In this document: one piece after another, positions 22,036 through 32,779 of the stretch | How the letters are laid out: each line of letters begins with the position of its first letter | How positions within the stretch are numbered: the first letter of the stretch is position 1 | NCBI GenBank assembly: GCA_023362775.1 | Contig: JALMGJ010000006.1 | Coordinates: 57,061,001 to 57,125,000, forward strand | Source: Charina bottae | Taxonomy: Eukaryota; Chordata; Lepidosauria; Squamata; Charinaidae | Direction: 5' to 3' | Length of the DNA: 64,000 bases | Program-made: the position numbers and the translations under genes | Notes under the pieces: model-generated | Told to the model about the DNA's origin: nothing | What the model saw: only the letters and a program-made list of their open reading frames with translations | Databases searched by the model: none

Positions 22036-22384
22036 AGTTTGCAGGACCTTTTTCAAATCCATGTATGCCCTTAACATATAAGGATAGAAATGCAAAACAC
22101 ATGGCAAGGTGAAGACAAAACTAAATTTGATTTAACTAAATCTGGATTGATTCTATTTAATTTTAATGCAATCAAATACAGTTTAATATAATGGCTTCCC
22201 ATTTAATTATTTCTCCCTGTTAACACATTAAAAATTGTGATTTGGTAGCAACTTTAGGTGGGGCTGCATGTAGCCTGGAGGTTGCAGTGTTTGTGTCCTG
22301 ATTGAGATAGTCAGCTGGTAGCTATTTAAGTTAATAATATCTAGCATAGAATATGAGTTGGGTGGAGTCTGCCTTTAGTAATGT
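22036..22384. other. Unrecognised DNA
   Basis: No gene or repeat recognised. Confidence 0.4.
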
Positions 22385-23080
22385 CTTTATAAAAACAGGA
22401 AATTATCCCAGATGTTTTGAAAAATGCAGTTGTGTAGACACTCCTTAAGAAATCCTCTCTGGATCCAAAATTCTATAATAATGATTTTAATTGAATGAAT
22501 TTTATTGTAAACTGCTTTGAGGGTAGTTTCCCCCAGTGGAGAGCAGTATACAAATGTTTAAATGAATGAATCAATGAACAAATGAATGAACAAAATGCCT
22601 GTTACATGCTCACTAATATTACCTGCTTGGGCAAGTTGGTCAAGAAAGCAGTGGTTATCAAACTGAAAGTTCATGGAACAGATCACCAAAGCTCTTTCCA
22701 ATGAAACACTTGATTGCCCTTGTTGCATTTCTACCCAACTGAAGAGTCATGAAGAATGCACATCTCTTGCCTTGATTTAGCGGTTTTTGACACGATCAAC
22801 TATGGTATCTTTCTGAATGGCTCTATGAGTTCAGAAAATAGACATAACAATATGCTATTTTCTTTAGCTTTGAAAGTTCAGTTTCAGTATGTGATATTGG
22901 GAGTCTCCTTCTCAATCCCTTGGCATCTGTACTTTGGAGTCAAACAGTGTTCCATATGATTTCCCCTGTAGCCATCACATGTAGCCTTCCAAGATTTTGG
23001 AATTAAAAGGCATCAGTATGCTGAAAACATCAGACATATTTCTCCTTGTTATTTGAATCACGTGAAGCAATAGAAATGCG
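22385..23080 (+). pseudogene. L2/CR1-clade LINE RT relic
   Basis: The plus strand carries broken pieces in RT order. They are a DVLKNAVV...LRNPLWIQN-like stretch (22415-22475, family form VLKHAVVRPLLKKPSLDP), then LDLAVFDTINYGIFLNGSM (about 22770-22825, motif A), then a worn FGIKRHQYAENIRHISP (about 23000-23045, where the active-site YADD reads YAEN). Between the first two is an insertion at about 22480-22610 ending in 'aatgaatgaatcaatgaaca' that resembles a CR1-type 3' tail ('tgtaaactgctttgagggt'). Both the frame and the catalytic site are lost. Confidence 0.65.
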
Positions 23081-23116
23081 GAACTAGTGGTGGGATTCAA
23101 TAATGGACTGGAAGAG

Positions 23117-23585
23117 GTCTGTAATGGTATGTGGAAAAGACCTTGGGAGATGGGGCGAAGAGATGCTGCCTAGGGAATGGTCAGATAAGAGAGACCATAG
23201 CCCACAGCTGGATGCTGGGCAGGGCAAGAGGCTCAGAAGGGACCCTCCCTAGTTTTTTGGGCTGTAAAGGAGATGGTGGGAGAATTGTACTTTCAGACTT
23301 GCAAGATTCTGTTAATGTAGCTTTACAATAAAGTAGAATTAGCTTATCTGGTCGTGTTTCCTGTCTGGTCTACCTGGTAAGGCTGACATCAATCTTGCAA
23401 GTCTGAAAATTGCAATTCTGCCGTCTCCTTTACAGCCTGAGAAACTAGGGAGGGTCCCTTCTGAGCCTCTTGCCCCACCCACTATCCAGCTGCAGGGTAT
23501 GCCCTCTCTTATCTGACCATTCTCTAGGCAGCATTTCTTCACCCCATCTCCCAAGGTCTTTCTCACATACCATTACAAGATCTGT
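23117..23585. repeat. Inverted repeat, about 205-bp arms, LTR-like
   Basis: The left arm (about 23117-23322) and the reverse complement of the right arm (about 23378-23585) match along their length with scattered substitutions and small indels. Shared blocks include 'ctcagaagggaccctccct', 'aatggtcagataagagag' and 'cagacttgcaagatt'. The spacer is about 55 bp. The left arm runs on to 'tttacaataaagtag', a polyadenylation-like signal, and 'ggtcgtgtttcctgtctggt', which resembles the R/U5 part of an LTR. The most likely reading is two copies of an LTR-type repeat in opposite orientation. No TG...CA ends or TSD could be fixed. Confidence 0.7.
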
Positions 23586-24902
23586 TCAACTGATTTGAAT
23601 GTTTATAAGGTAAAGTAGCTATGGGTTTTCATATCTGAGGAGATGGCATTCCAAGGGTTTGATGGGTTTCCATTTTTTCTGTGGCAGCAGGTTTGCAGCT
23701 TTATGGACTATCTTTGAAGATCTAACAGCATAGGGTGTCTTTTACCAGGAATGACAGATTCATTACATCCAATACTCCTTGATAGATATTGCTCAGCCAA
23801 TGGGATCCATGTTGTGGTAACTTCCCAAATGAATTACTTCTGGAATGCCTAAATGTCCAGATTTTGTATTATGAGTTCTAAAACGATTAAGTGAAATTAT
23901 GCAAACTCCATTTCATCCCTTCCCCCTGCCCCCCAAACACGTTATTTCATTAGCGGTAGTGTTAGGCAAGAAGTAATCATTTCCTTACTTTTAACAATTT
24001 AATTTTTATCTATATATCAGATAAAACAATGAAAGAATGTTACAACTTTATAAAATAAAACTATTTCATTCAAAATAAGAAAAAAAAAACCCAATAAAAT
24101 TTAAAACTGTATCTTTTTTAATGGGAAGGATCAGTTTGCTTACTTTTGCATAATTCTTGAAATCTGGGTTTAATTTTGAAGAAAACCATTCTCATTCCAA
24201 GAAATCAGAGAAAAAAGAATGGGAGTTTACTTGTCTCAAATTAACTCTTAAACTGCTCTTAAAATTCTGCAGCTTACAAAACAGTGGCAGGCTCTGAGCT
24301 GGCTTTGAAATTCTCTCACCAGCACAACTGCACTGAAATAACCATCACAGCCAATCTTCTCCCCCGCCCCACCCTTCTTCCTTTCTCTCCATTGTAATTC
24401 CCTGTTCAGAGTGAGCTTCAAGGGAGGTAGTCAGAGCTTTGCATAGAAGCCTCATGCTTTCTAGGCATGATTACATTTCCTATGAAAAGTAAACACAGTG
24501 TGTTGAAAAAAATGAGCAAAAAAAAACTTAAAACCCTCAGGGCTCAGAAATAGTTACACTGTTTTGCTTTCAGCATATTTTTGCACCAAACTGCTAAGCC
24601 TACTTGGAAAGACTTGGGTGACCCTCCATTAATTGTCTTATGATCCCCCATGGGTCACAACCCCTAGTTTAAGAACACTGTCATAATATAATCGACTGAG
24701 CATTAAAGAGTGGAGAAGTTCAGCCTGGGTTTGATAATGAGATAGTACTTTTCTGAATAAGATATATAAAGCCATACAAATACAAAAGCAATTGCAAATA
24801 CAGAGATGCACATAGACTGTCAAAAAGGAAACTTGATACCAAAGTGTCTAAAGCACAATATGCCTGTGATTTAAGTGCTATTAATTATAGCAGACAATTA
24901 AC
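23586..24902. other. No supported gene
   Basis: About 24635-24685 ('ccatgggtcacaacccctag', 'agtttaagaacactgt') is a hAT MITE fragment. The rest is unrecognised. Bases 24895-24902 are the left target copy of the next element. Confidence 0.4.
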
Positions 24903-25420
24903 TAGGCTGACCATATTTCAGGATGGCAAAACGGGACGGGGTCTTGTGTAATATACCATATTCATGAAAAAGACAGGGGTTCCCGCCCCCCAGTCCACGT
25001 GATTGGCTCCCACCTGCAAACTCCACCCCGGTCCGCACGATTGGCTCCCACCTACAAACCCCGCCCCCAGTCCACGCAATTGGCTCCCACCTACAAACCC
25101 TGCACCTGGTCCGCACAATTGGCTCCCGCCTGCAAACCCACCCCCAGTCCACGTGATTGGCTCCCACCTGCAAACCCTGCCCCCCAATCCACGCGATTGG
25201 CTCCTGTCTGAAAACCCCCAGCCCCCGGTCCACGCAATTGGCTCCTGCTTGCAAACCCTGCCCCCTGGTCCACGCTCCGGCTCGGATCCTCCTTCCACGC
25301 CATTCCCGCTGGGTTTGAAAAACAGGACAAAATTGAGATTTTTATGAAAACGACAGGACGGTTGAAAAATGCTTAAAAAACAGGACTGTCCTGTTCAAAA
25401 CGGGACATATGGTCAGCCTA
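24903..25420. mobile_element. hAT-type MITE carrying an internal CCAAT-motif minisatellite
   Basis: The 14-bp inverted termini are TAGGCTGACCATAT. The 8-bp flanks are CAATTAAC (24895-24902) and CGATTAAC (25421-25428), matching at 7 of 8. Sub-terminal 'gggac', 'acaggac' and 'gtcctg' motifs are typical of this vertebrate MITE group. The middle is a GC-rich tandem array. ORFs on both strands with WTGGG or NWLPPT repeats are translations of the array, not proteins. Confidence 0.85.
24982..25290. repeat. Minisatellite, 38-41 bp unit, seven units plus a partial one
   Basis: Each unit holds an exact ATTGGCTCC (an inverted CCAAT box) at 25002, 25040, 25079, 25118, 25156, 25196 and 25237. Units 1 and 5 read CACGTGATTGG, an E-box abutting the CCAAT box. 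An eighth, diverged unit ends near 25290. Units differ by point changes. Confidence 0.92.
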
Positions 25421-25589
25421 CGATTAACACATACTTAATAACAAGATGGCATTTTCTTTAGTGTTCTCAGGAATGTACACAATAATATATACACTTACAT
25501 GCTTAAATGGAAGCAAGATTGTGTGTTCCAGTGTAGTCCATGTGACCAAACAGTCACAGCTTCTTTATTTTATTTATGGTAGACATTGC

Positions 25590-25745
25590 TATGCTCGGTT
25601 ACAGTGGTGATGAATGCACTGTTGTGAGACCTGAAAGAACAGGTGAGGAATAGATCTTCATGGAGAAAAGTGGTGGTCTATCTATGTGGTCACTAGGAGT
25701 TGAAAATGACTCGATGGCACATAATCAATCAATCAATCAATCAAT
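25590..25745 (+). mobile_element. RTE-type LINE 3' end
   Basis: Ends in 'gactcgatggcacataatca' plus (aatc)n. Upstream is 'gatcttcatggagaaaa' and 'tctatctatgtggtcactag'. It belongs to the same family, in the opposite orientation, as the fragment at 54905-55111. The family is related to but distinct from BovB. Confidence 0.7.
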
Positions 25746-26763
25746 GAAATGAGATCTGATGAAGGGCTATGTGGAAATAGTTTTATACAATAAAATAAAT
25801 AATATACAAATAAGTCCTCTATGTGGCAACCCTCCCAACTGCTACTTTTCTGCCATAGCATCTTACCCTCTCATTCAAGCTTGCTTATAGAATTGATAAA
25901 TAAAGGTAGCAATTCCAAGCACCAGGCACTTTCCCCTTATACTGGCTTGATTTTATCAGATGTGAAAACCTTCTTAAGAACTACTCAACAAACTGTGCCA
26001 CAGAGACTGTCCAGAGCGGGAAAAAATCGCTTGAAGTTGAAACATAATTCAGTGGGTTGACTGCCACAACTTCCCAGGAGTTGTAGAATAATTTTAAGCC
26101 ATAATTCGGGGGGGGGGGGGATTACTCATAGTTTTTTTCCCCTTTGATGTCTCTTTGATTTCCATTAAATGAGATAAGATTACAGATTAATTCATAACAC
26201 ATATTGTAAATGGGTTGAATATCACAAATGGCTGTGTGCACAAGTATACTGTATGTGTTATCCTATTTTGTGTTCCATTGGGTTTGGTGGTTAGGGACAG
26301 CTAACCAAGGCTTCAAGGAAACAGATGAAATAGTTATATTAATATCTTCAGTGGATGATTCATAAAGACTCACAATAATTGCATAAGTACTGTAATAACT
26401 AGAATATCTATAAATTCTTCCAGGGTCTATCTTAGTCCTAGGTCCTCCCAGTTTTATTGCTTGTTTGCCAATCATTTTGTCTACTGCCTTTTCAACCTTG
26501 CTTTGAATACTTGCTAGGTCTGCTCAGCATTTCTCTTACTTGGACTACCATGTCCTGGTCAGATTCCTATTAAACCCATAGTATAAGGTCTCCACATTTG
26601 GACATTCTCTCAATTGGCATATGGTAAAGGCACTGAATTTCCCCTACTGCTGTATGCATGTTTATGGCCCCTGCTGAACAGGTACTCTACAAAACACTAG
26701 TGGACATGTACATATTGCATATAATTAAACATTCTGGAAAAGCAGGATACTTGCCTTTTCATC
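25746..26763. other. Unrecognised DNA
   Basis: No gene or repeat family seen. A run of about twelve G occurs at about 26108-26120. Confidence 0.4.
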
Positions 26764-26814
26764 TCTCTCTCTCTCTGTCTCTCTCTCTGTCTCTCTCTCT
26801 GTCTCTCTCTCTCT
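26764..26814. repeat. (CT)n microsatellite with GT interruptions
   Basis: A pyrimidine tract that produces a poly Leu-Ser ORF by chance. A short CA-rich tract follows at about 26885-26906. Confidence 0.95.
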
Positions 26815-27804
26815 TGAAAAACTTTTGCCAGTGTAACATTTATCTCTTCCTATTTGTTTTTGGTTCCCTCAAGTTTGCCATTAAACACACACATACACAT
26901 ACACATTGCACAATATCTCTGCTGGCCAGCTCCACCTACATATATGTTCAGCTTTTCAGTGATTCATTTCAATGTTCCTCCTGCTTAAATTCTCATCTGA
27001 ATTTGTTTCTATCATTCACCATATGTCATCAGGTTATTACAAAATCATCTGTCTTCTAATTTAGAGATTTGGATTAGCCAGGTTTCCTATGCAGAATGGT
27101 TGATACACGCACACACAAATAAGTATCACTACCATCACCGTCACTGCACTATTATTCTTTATTTATAAGCCCCCAGTAATTACTAATACAATGGTCATGC
27201 AATGCTTTTTTTTTCCAGAAATGATGTGCATATAAAGTAAAAATGAAGCAAACAAAAGGAAATGTGATCAATATATTCTGGAATAAAAACTAAAAGAAAT
27301 TGTGATGCAGAATCATGTAGATGGCAAAGTCCTTAAAAAAAGAAAAGAAAAAGATGGCAGGTCCAAGAAAATGGAGGGTCAATGTAAAGTGAACTGGAAT
27401 TCTAACAAGTAGCTTAGACTAAGCAGGGTATATTAAACAAAACATCTCAGAAGAAGAAAAAAGAGATGTGAAAGGCACAATCATGAGGAGCTTTGCAAGC
27501 AAGTTTATAACCAACTCAGGCAGAAAAAGGAAGTCGGTTCAGAGGGGGAAAAGTTGATCACAATGACCAGATAAGAGACCAAGGTAACAGCTGAGCTGAA
27601 AATTAAGATATACAAAACATTCAGAGCATAATTTCTGAAATTCTTTCCAACAATGGCCATAGGAAATGTCTGTATTTTTGAGTAATGAGGTTGTATATGT
27701 GTGCATTTTCTCTCCAGGGATTAATTAGGTTATGTGCATATGTGATGTCTGTATATGCATGTGTGCATATGTTTCTTCAGGGTTGGTGCCTAGGCATTGC
27801 TTCT
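26815..27804. other. Unrecognised DNA
   Basis: No supported gene or repeat family. Confidence 0.4.
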
Positions 27805-27813
27805 GTTGTGTAT

Positions 27814-27864
<51 letters not shown>

Positions 27865-28557
27865 CCAAACTTATATCACCGCCCATCTCCCTCCACCGGA
27901 GGGACTCTGGGCAGTTTACAACAAGATAATAAAACAAAAGACATAAAATATACATACAATATAAAAATACTAAGTTATAAAACAAGATTAAAATCCAAGA
28001 ATAATAAAAAGATCTAACTCAATCCAATGTAGGAGAGGGGCTCTCTAAGGTATTAGCCATCCCCAAGAGTGACTACTTCTTCCTTGGCCCCAAGCAAGGC
28101 GGCAGAACCAAGTTTTCAGGTTCCTCCGGAAGGTCAGGAGCGAAGGGGCTAATCTCACCTCCGGGGGCAAGTTGTTCCACAGGGCGGGAGCTACTGCAGA
28201 GAAGGCACGCCTCCTGGACCCCGCCAGATGGAACTCTCTTATAGATGGGGTCCACAGCATGCCCTCTCTGCATGATCGGGTGGGATGGGTAGATGTATTG
28301 GGGACGAGGCGGTCCTTCAGGTAACCTGGTCCCATGCCATGTAGGGCTTTAAAGGTGATAACCAACACCTTGAATTGGACCCGGAAGCAAACTGGTATCC
28401 AATGCAGCTCATGCAACAAAGGTGTTATGTGTGCCGATCTAGGGGCACCAACAATGGCCCGTGTAGCTGCATTCTGGACCAGCTGAAGCTTCCGGATACT
28501 CTTCAAGGGTAGCCCCATGTAGAGCACATTACAGTAATCTATATGGGAGATAACAAT
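27805..28557 (-). mobile_element. L2-clade LINE, 5'-truncated 3' end with ORF2 C-terminus
   Basis: The (TTTA)n tail at about 27810-27865 is followed, read on the minus strand, by the 3' UTR and an open frame from about 28557 down to 28045. It contains [56 protein letters not shown] and RAFSAVAPALWNNLPPEVR. Homology stops at about 28557; the ORF continues to 28788 only by chance through unrelated sequence. It closely parallels 541-1250 and 47770-48515. Confidence 0.88.
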
Positions 28558-29530
28558 GTGTATGCCTGTGTGTGAGTGTGTAATCAGGGTGTATGAATAT
28601 GTGTTGCCATACCAAAATAACTTTAAGGACATTGGCTTCCTGCAGACCTTGTTGCTCAATACAACTATCAGATTCCTGCAGCAAAATCCAGACTCTGCAA
28701 TGTGATTGCCTTCAGGAAGTGACATCATTTGAGTGGCATCAGCTGGGGGGGGATAAGACTTAAACAGAGCACTTATAGTACATGGCAAACATCATGAGTT
28801 CAATAATGTATACATGGGGTCACCAAGCCTAAAAAGTATGAGATGTTCATGTATCTTTTTGTCATGTATTCTTTTAATAGAAGTGGATTAGTTTTTAAAA
28901 GAAATTTTATATTCTCAGATGCTCTGATTAACCACTTAAGGGTTAGTTGTTCTAATAATTTGCTCCTGAATTTCATGTGATAATTAAGGCTTTCTGTACT
29001 TACCACCTGCCTCTTTTTCTCTCCCTTGCTCTCACTCTTACCATTTTTATTAGAAAAAATAATCTAATCTGCAGGATGTTCTTTTCCGAAATCTAGATTC
29101 AGAACTGGTATATCCTACAACAATTAAGGAGCAGGCAATATTCTGGAGGTTGGGGTTGCACCTTCTTTATCTGGCCACAGGTAGTCTGGCCAATCACATC
29201 ACCAAAATGAGGGGACTAACATTTTTCTTCTGTGGTTTCTGTGTTTTTGTAGGATGGGGGTTATTTCAATATGAATAGATACATTCAGCTTTGCAGAGCC
29301 CTAACAAACCCATTTTATCCTCCTGTCCCGCAATACTGGAAAGAAAAAATCTTGCCATGGAAATGGATTCAGTTTCAGTAGTGCAAAATCAAAGTATTTA
29401 GGAGCTACAGATGTAGAGGCTGAAAGTGCAGAAGATGTGAGACCTGGTTGCCCCACCTTGCAATTAATGAATTCTGTGTAATGGGTAGGGTAGTGGTGGC
29501 TTGGTGCCCATTTCAGCAATTATGCATCAT
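28558..29530. other. Unrecognised DNA
   Basis: No gene or repeat recognised. Confidence 0.4.
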
Positions 29531-29582
29531 TTTTTAATTTTTATTTATTTAATTTATCCCGCCCATCTCCCCGAATAGGGGA
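29531..29582 (-). mobile_element. L2 tail remnant, very short
   Basis: 'tttatttatttaatttatcc', 'cgcccatctccccgaatag' on the plus strand is the reverse complement of the terminal 50 bp of an L2-type 3' end. No more of the element is present. Confidence 0.6.
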
Positions 29583-30399
29583 TCATAATTTTAATATGCT
29601 GAATGTATCTGGAATATTAGGTTAGCTGCTGTGATTTTCCATCTACAGTATATCTTTCTCACACACATGCACATACAATGGCTAAAGGAAATGTGTGTGT
29701 ATTTCCACAAGTCATTATCAATAGATCTTCCAATATATATGAGGAAATCTTAAAAGAAGAACAGTTGATGGTTGAGAAGTCATAAAGGTAAAGCCTGCTC
29801 ATTAAATGGTATGACTCACCTGAAGTTGTCCTGATACAGCCTTGTGGAACAATAGATTACAGCCGGTTTCTAAGATGACCACAGTATCACCTCTTTTGTG
29901 CCCTTTGCTATCAGCTTACCCATTCTTTCTACTCATTCATTACATTCTGCCTTAGCCCTTTCACCTTTAGCCTGATTGTTTTATCTTGAGAACTGCAAGC
30001 CTCTTTTCTGCATTCCATATTTTGCCTGCAGAGAAAAATATTAAATAAAAGCGGACTGTAACATTCTAACATGTAGTAGACATAAAATGTCACCATTATC
30101 ACAAACTAGGAAAAATAAATAAATTGCTCCTAGAGCATAGAGCATTTTGTGTCAGGGGGAAAAAGAAAAAGGAAATGATGTCACATCCCACCAATGATAT
30201 GAGAGCCCAGAAAAGAAAACTCTCCAGTTTGAGTAGAAAGGAAACATGAGGAAAAAAAAACCTGGAAAACTGGAAAGATGGTTCTTCTCATTTTTTCAGC
30301 TTTTTCCAATATTTCAATTTTGTTTTTATTTAAGTATTTCCAGCTTTTTTTCTGGTCCTTCACATCAATTGTTCAAAATAGGTTTTATTCACCCCTTGT
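29583..30399. other. Unrecognised DNA
   Basis: No supported gene. Confidence 0.4.
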
Positions 30400-30502
30400 A
30401 GCCCCTTGACTCCTAGGTATTGCTGGGCCACAATTTTCATCAATCTTTCATGTTTTTTGCAATGAATGCAATCTGTAGTCCAGTATCATCTGGAGGGTCA
30501 TA
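30400..30502 (-). mobile_element. hAT MITE remnant
   Basis: The minus strand reads 'accctccagatgatactgga', 'ctacagattgca', then 'tgggccagcaatacctagg'-like sequence. This is the worn body of the common 'ccctccagatgt...ggactacaactcccat' MITE. Termini and TSD are not visible. Confidence 0.5.
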
Positions 30503-32701
30503 GTTTTTCTACTCCTGCATTATGAAATCATATTTCTATCTACATCCCATCTTTTTACATTTTCACAGATGGCAGAATGCAGCTAATTCATGAGTAGACC
30601 TTCTGTGTCTTATTTCCATCACTAGCCATTCTTCCTTAAAACTGCAGTGCAATAAGCAAAAATAAAATGGGTCACTGCCAGCATAATAACCTAAGTTAAT
30701 ATTATACATATGATGGACTTTGACAAATATGTAAATATTAAAAGGTGAAGCCCTATACCTCTCATTATAATAAAGGAATAGATGCTCTGTCAAAATAAAG
30801 CTGAAATGGGAAATAAGTTTTCTGGAAGAAGAAAGAGCATCTGTTTTTTTCAGTCATAATGACTCAGGCCATGTTTTTTCCACAGCACAGTCAGTTGAAC
30901 TGAATTTGCGGTCAGTAATTATCAGCTTATAAACCTTTCTTTCTTCAGGCAGATTCAGAAAACTGAAAGTTATGGTGAAGTTACCTACATTCCTCTGGAG
31001 TTTGGTTAGGGGCCTACAAGGATACTGAAAACAGGGATTCAATATGTGTGTAGAGTGAAAATGATATGATTATATGGGTATAAGGATCTCTTGCCATCGT
31101 TATGCAAAATCTCCACTTCACTGCAAGTTGATATATCACTGCATTCTGATCTTGGAAAACTTTGCAGTACTATTGATAATGGTAGAGAACATGTGATGGA
31201 CTCCATACAAAGCCTAATGCAACTACCTCGTGTGCTTCCTTCCCATCAATTCAGATTTTTTTTTCAGAAGTGCTCAGACGTCAAATGAAAAGGGGACAAT
31301 ATATGCCTACCCCTATATCTAATATTCATTCAGTTGATCTCAGTGATTAGAAATCCTGAAAGCTTAGTGAACTTTTTCCATGGAACCTAGAAGACACAGC
31401 AATCACATCATAAAGTATGTCAGTCAGTCAGTCAATCTATCTATCCATCCATCCACAAACTCCTACTCCTACAAACATATACACATATATTCAAATATTC
31501 AAGAAAATGTTGCCTTGAGCTACTGGCTTGCTGCTTTCTCATAAACCAAAGCAGTCATAGAAGCGATTCTTCCCCTCTTTCTAGGAGCTAGTCATGGTAT
31601 TGGCTGAATTTTTTTATGCCTTTTCATAATTAATTTCAGCTGCTTGAGCTGTTGATAGATCTCACTCAGTGTTTTTCTGGCTACCTGGTTCAGCACTGTG
31701 AATGAAGACTGCATACTGAATTTGGAAAAATAATGGAGTTGTGCAAGGGCTTATTAACACAACCCACTGTGATAGTCAACTTTCCCCAACAATATCTGAA
31801 CCCAGAATGGAGGAAATTGCCAGGGCAAGGCAAGAGAATGAGAATGAGGAAAACCTATTGGTAAGTAATCAGTTTATAAATAGCAAACTTTTAAATGCCC
31901 AGAAACAACATGACTCCAGAGACCACCTCCTGTGAGCTCAGAGTTGTCTTTGTTCACAATAGGAAAGTATTCCTGGAACACTGATGAGTGTTTTTTCTGA
32001 GAATTTAAAATCTATCCCAAGTCCTCTATTTGATCTCTATTTTTATCTGCCATTTACAAAGGCTCTTCAGCTGCAGTAAGGCTAGCAGATGAAAGCATTC
32101 AACCACATGAAGTACAAACTGATCTGTCCTTCATGGTTAACCTGAGATTATCCGAAGCGCATTGTCAAAATATCTGCATGAGCCCTTTGATGCTTAAATA
32201 TTTATAAGGTCACACTTATCATGATAATTCTCTAGTCTGCATAGAAAAATAGAATCAGTGGAACTGGACGAGTGCATTTGCACAAAATATAGGTGTCACC
32301 ATATACATGGCATTCAACAGGATACAGCCTAGTGCCAAGCACAATTGTTAGTCCCATTCATTTCAATAGGAACTACTTCCAAAGAAGATAGTTAGAACTG
32401 ATCCTTTCACAATTGGTCGGAGCTATCCTGTGTTCTACTTATATGAAGGGATGGGGTGTGTGCAACATATTATTAGTTCTTGGCAGAATGGCTCCAACAT
32501 CTTTTACATCAAATATTGTGTACCTGCAGCTTTAGAGTTACATGCAGACATCAGAATTGCTTCTGCAAACATTAAGGTCCTTGGTAAGAGCAATGAGATC
32601 TTTATCAGAAGAAGGCCTCCCCCCCACCTTTAGACTTTGGCTCCATTTACTGCTTGCTGTTGCCCTGCCAGATATTAGCGCTGGCCCCCAAACAGATGAC
32701 T
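30503..32701. other. No supported gene
   Basis: A (cagt)n/(atct)n tract lies at about 31420-31455. A short plus-strand frame at about 32540-32700 reads SLVRAMRSLSEEGLPPTFR, which looks protein-like, but I cannot assign it to a family. It ends at the MITE insertion site. Confidence 0.35.
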
Positions 32702-32779
32702 CCTTAGGGCACTGCTTCCCAAACCTGGGTAAATTACCCAAAATTGGGTAAAAGTGGTTTTTCTTTGGGTAAGGACACC

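Noticed and set aside
24982..25290. CRISPR-like array (regular short repeats)
   Set aside because: The units are contiguous minisatellite repeats with no unique spacers, in a vertebrate MITE.
24918..25347. Long ORFs with repeated Trp/Gly or Pro motifs on both strands
   Set aside because: They are translations of the 38-41 bp minisatellite inside a MITE; every frame is open because the unit lacks stops.
26658..27059. ORF with Ser-Leu repeats
   Set aside because: Produced by the (CT)n microsatellite at 26764-26814 and nearby CA repeats.
28558..28788. N-terminal extension of the L2 ORF at 28045-28788
   Set aside because: Similarity to L2 stops at about 28557. The residues beyond it (THSHTG-like) come from unrelated flanking sequence that happens to be open.
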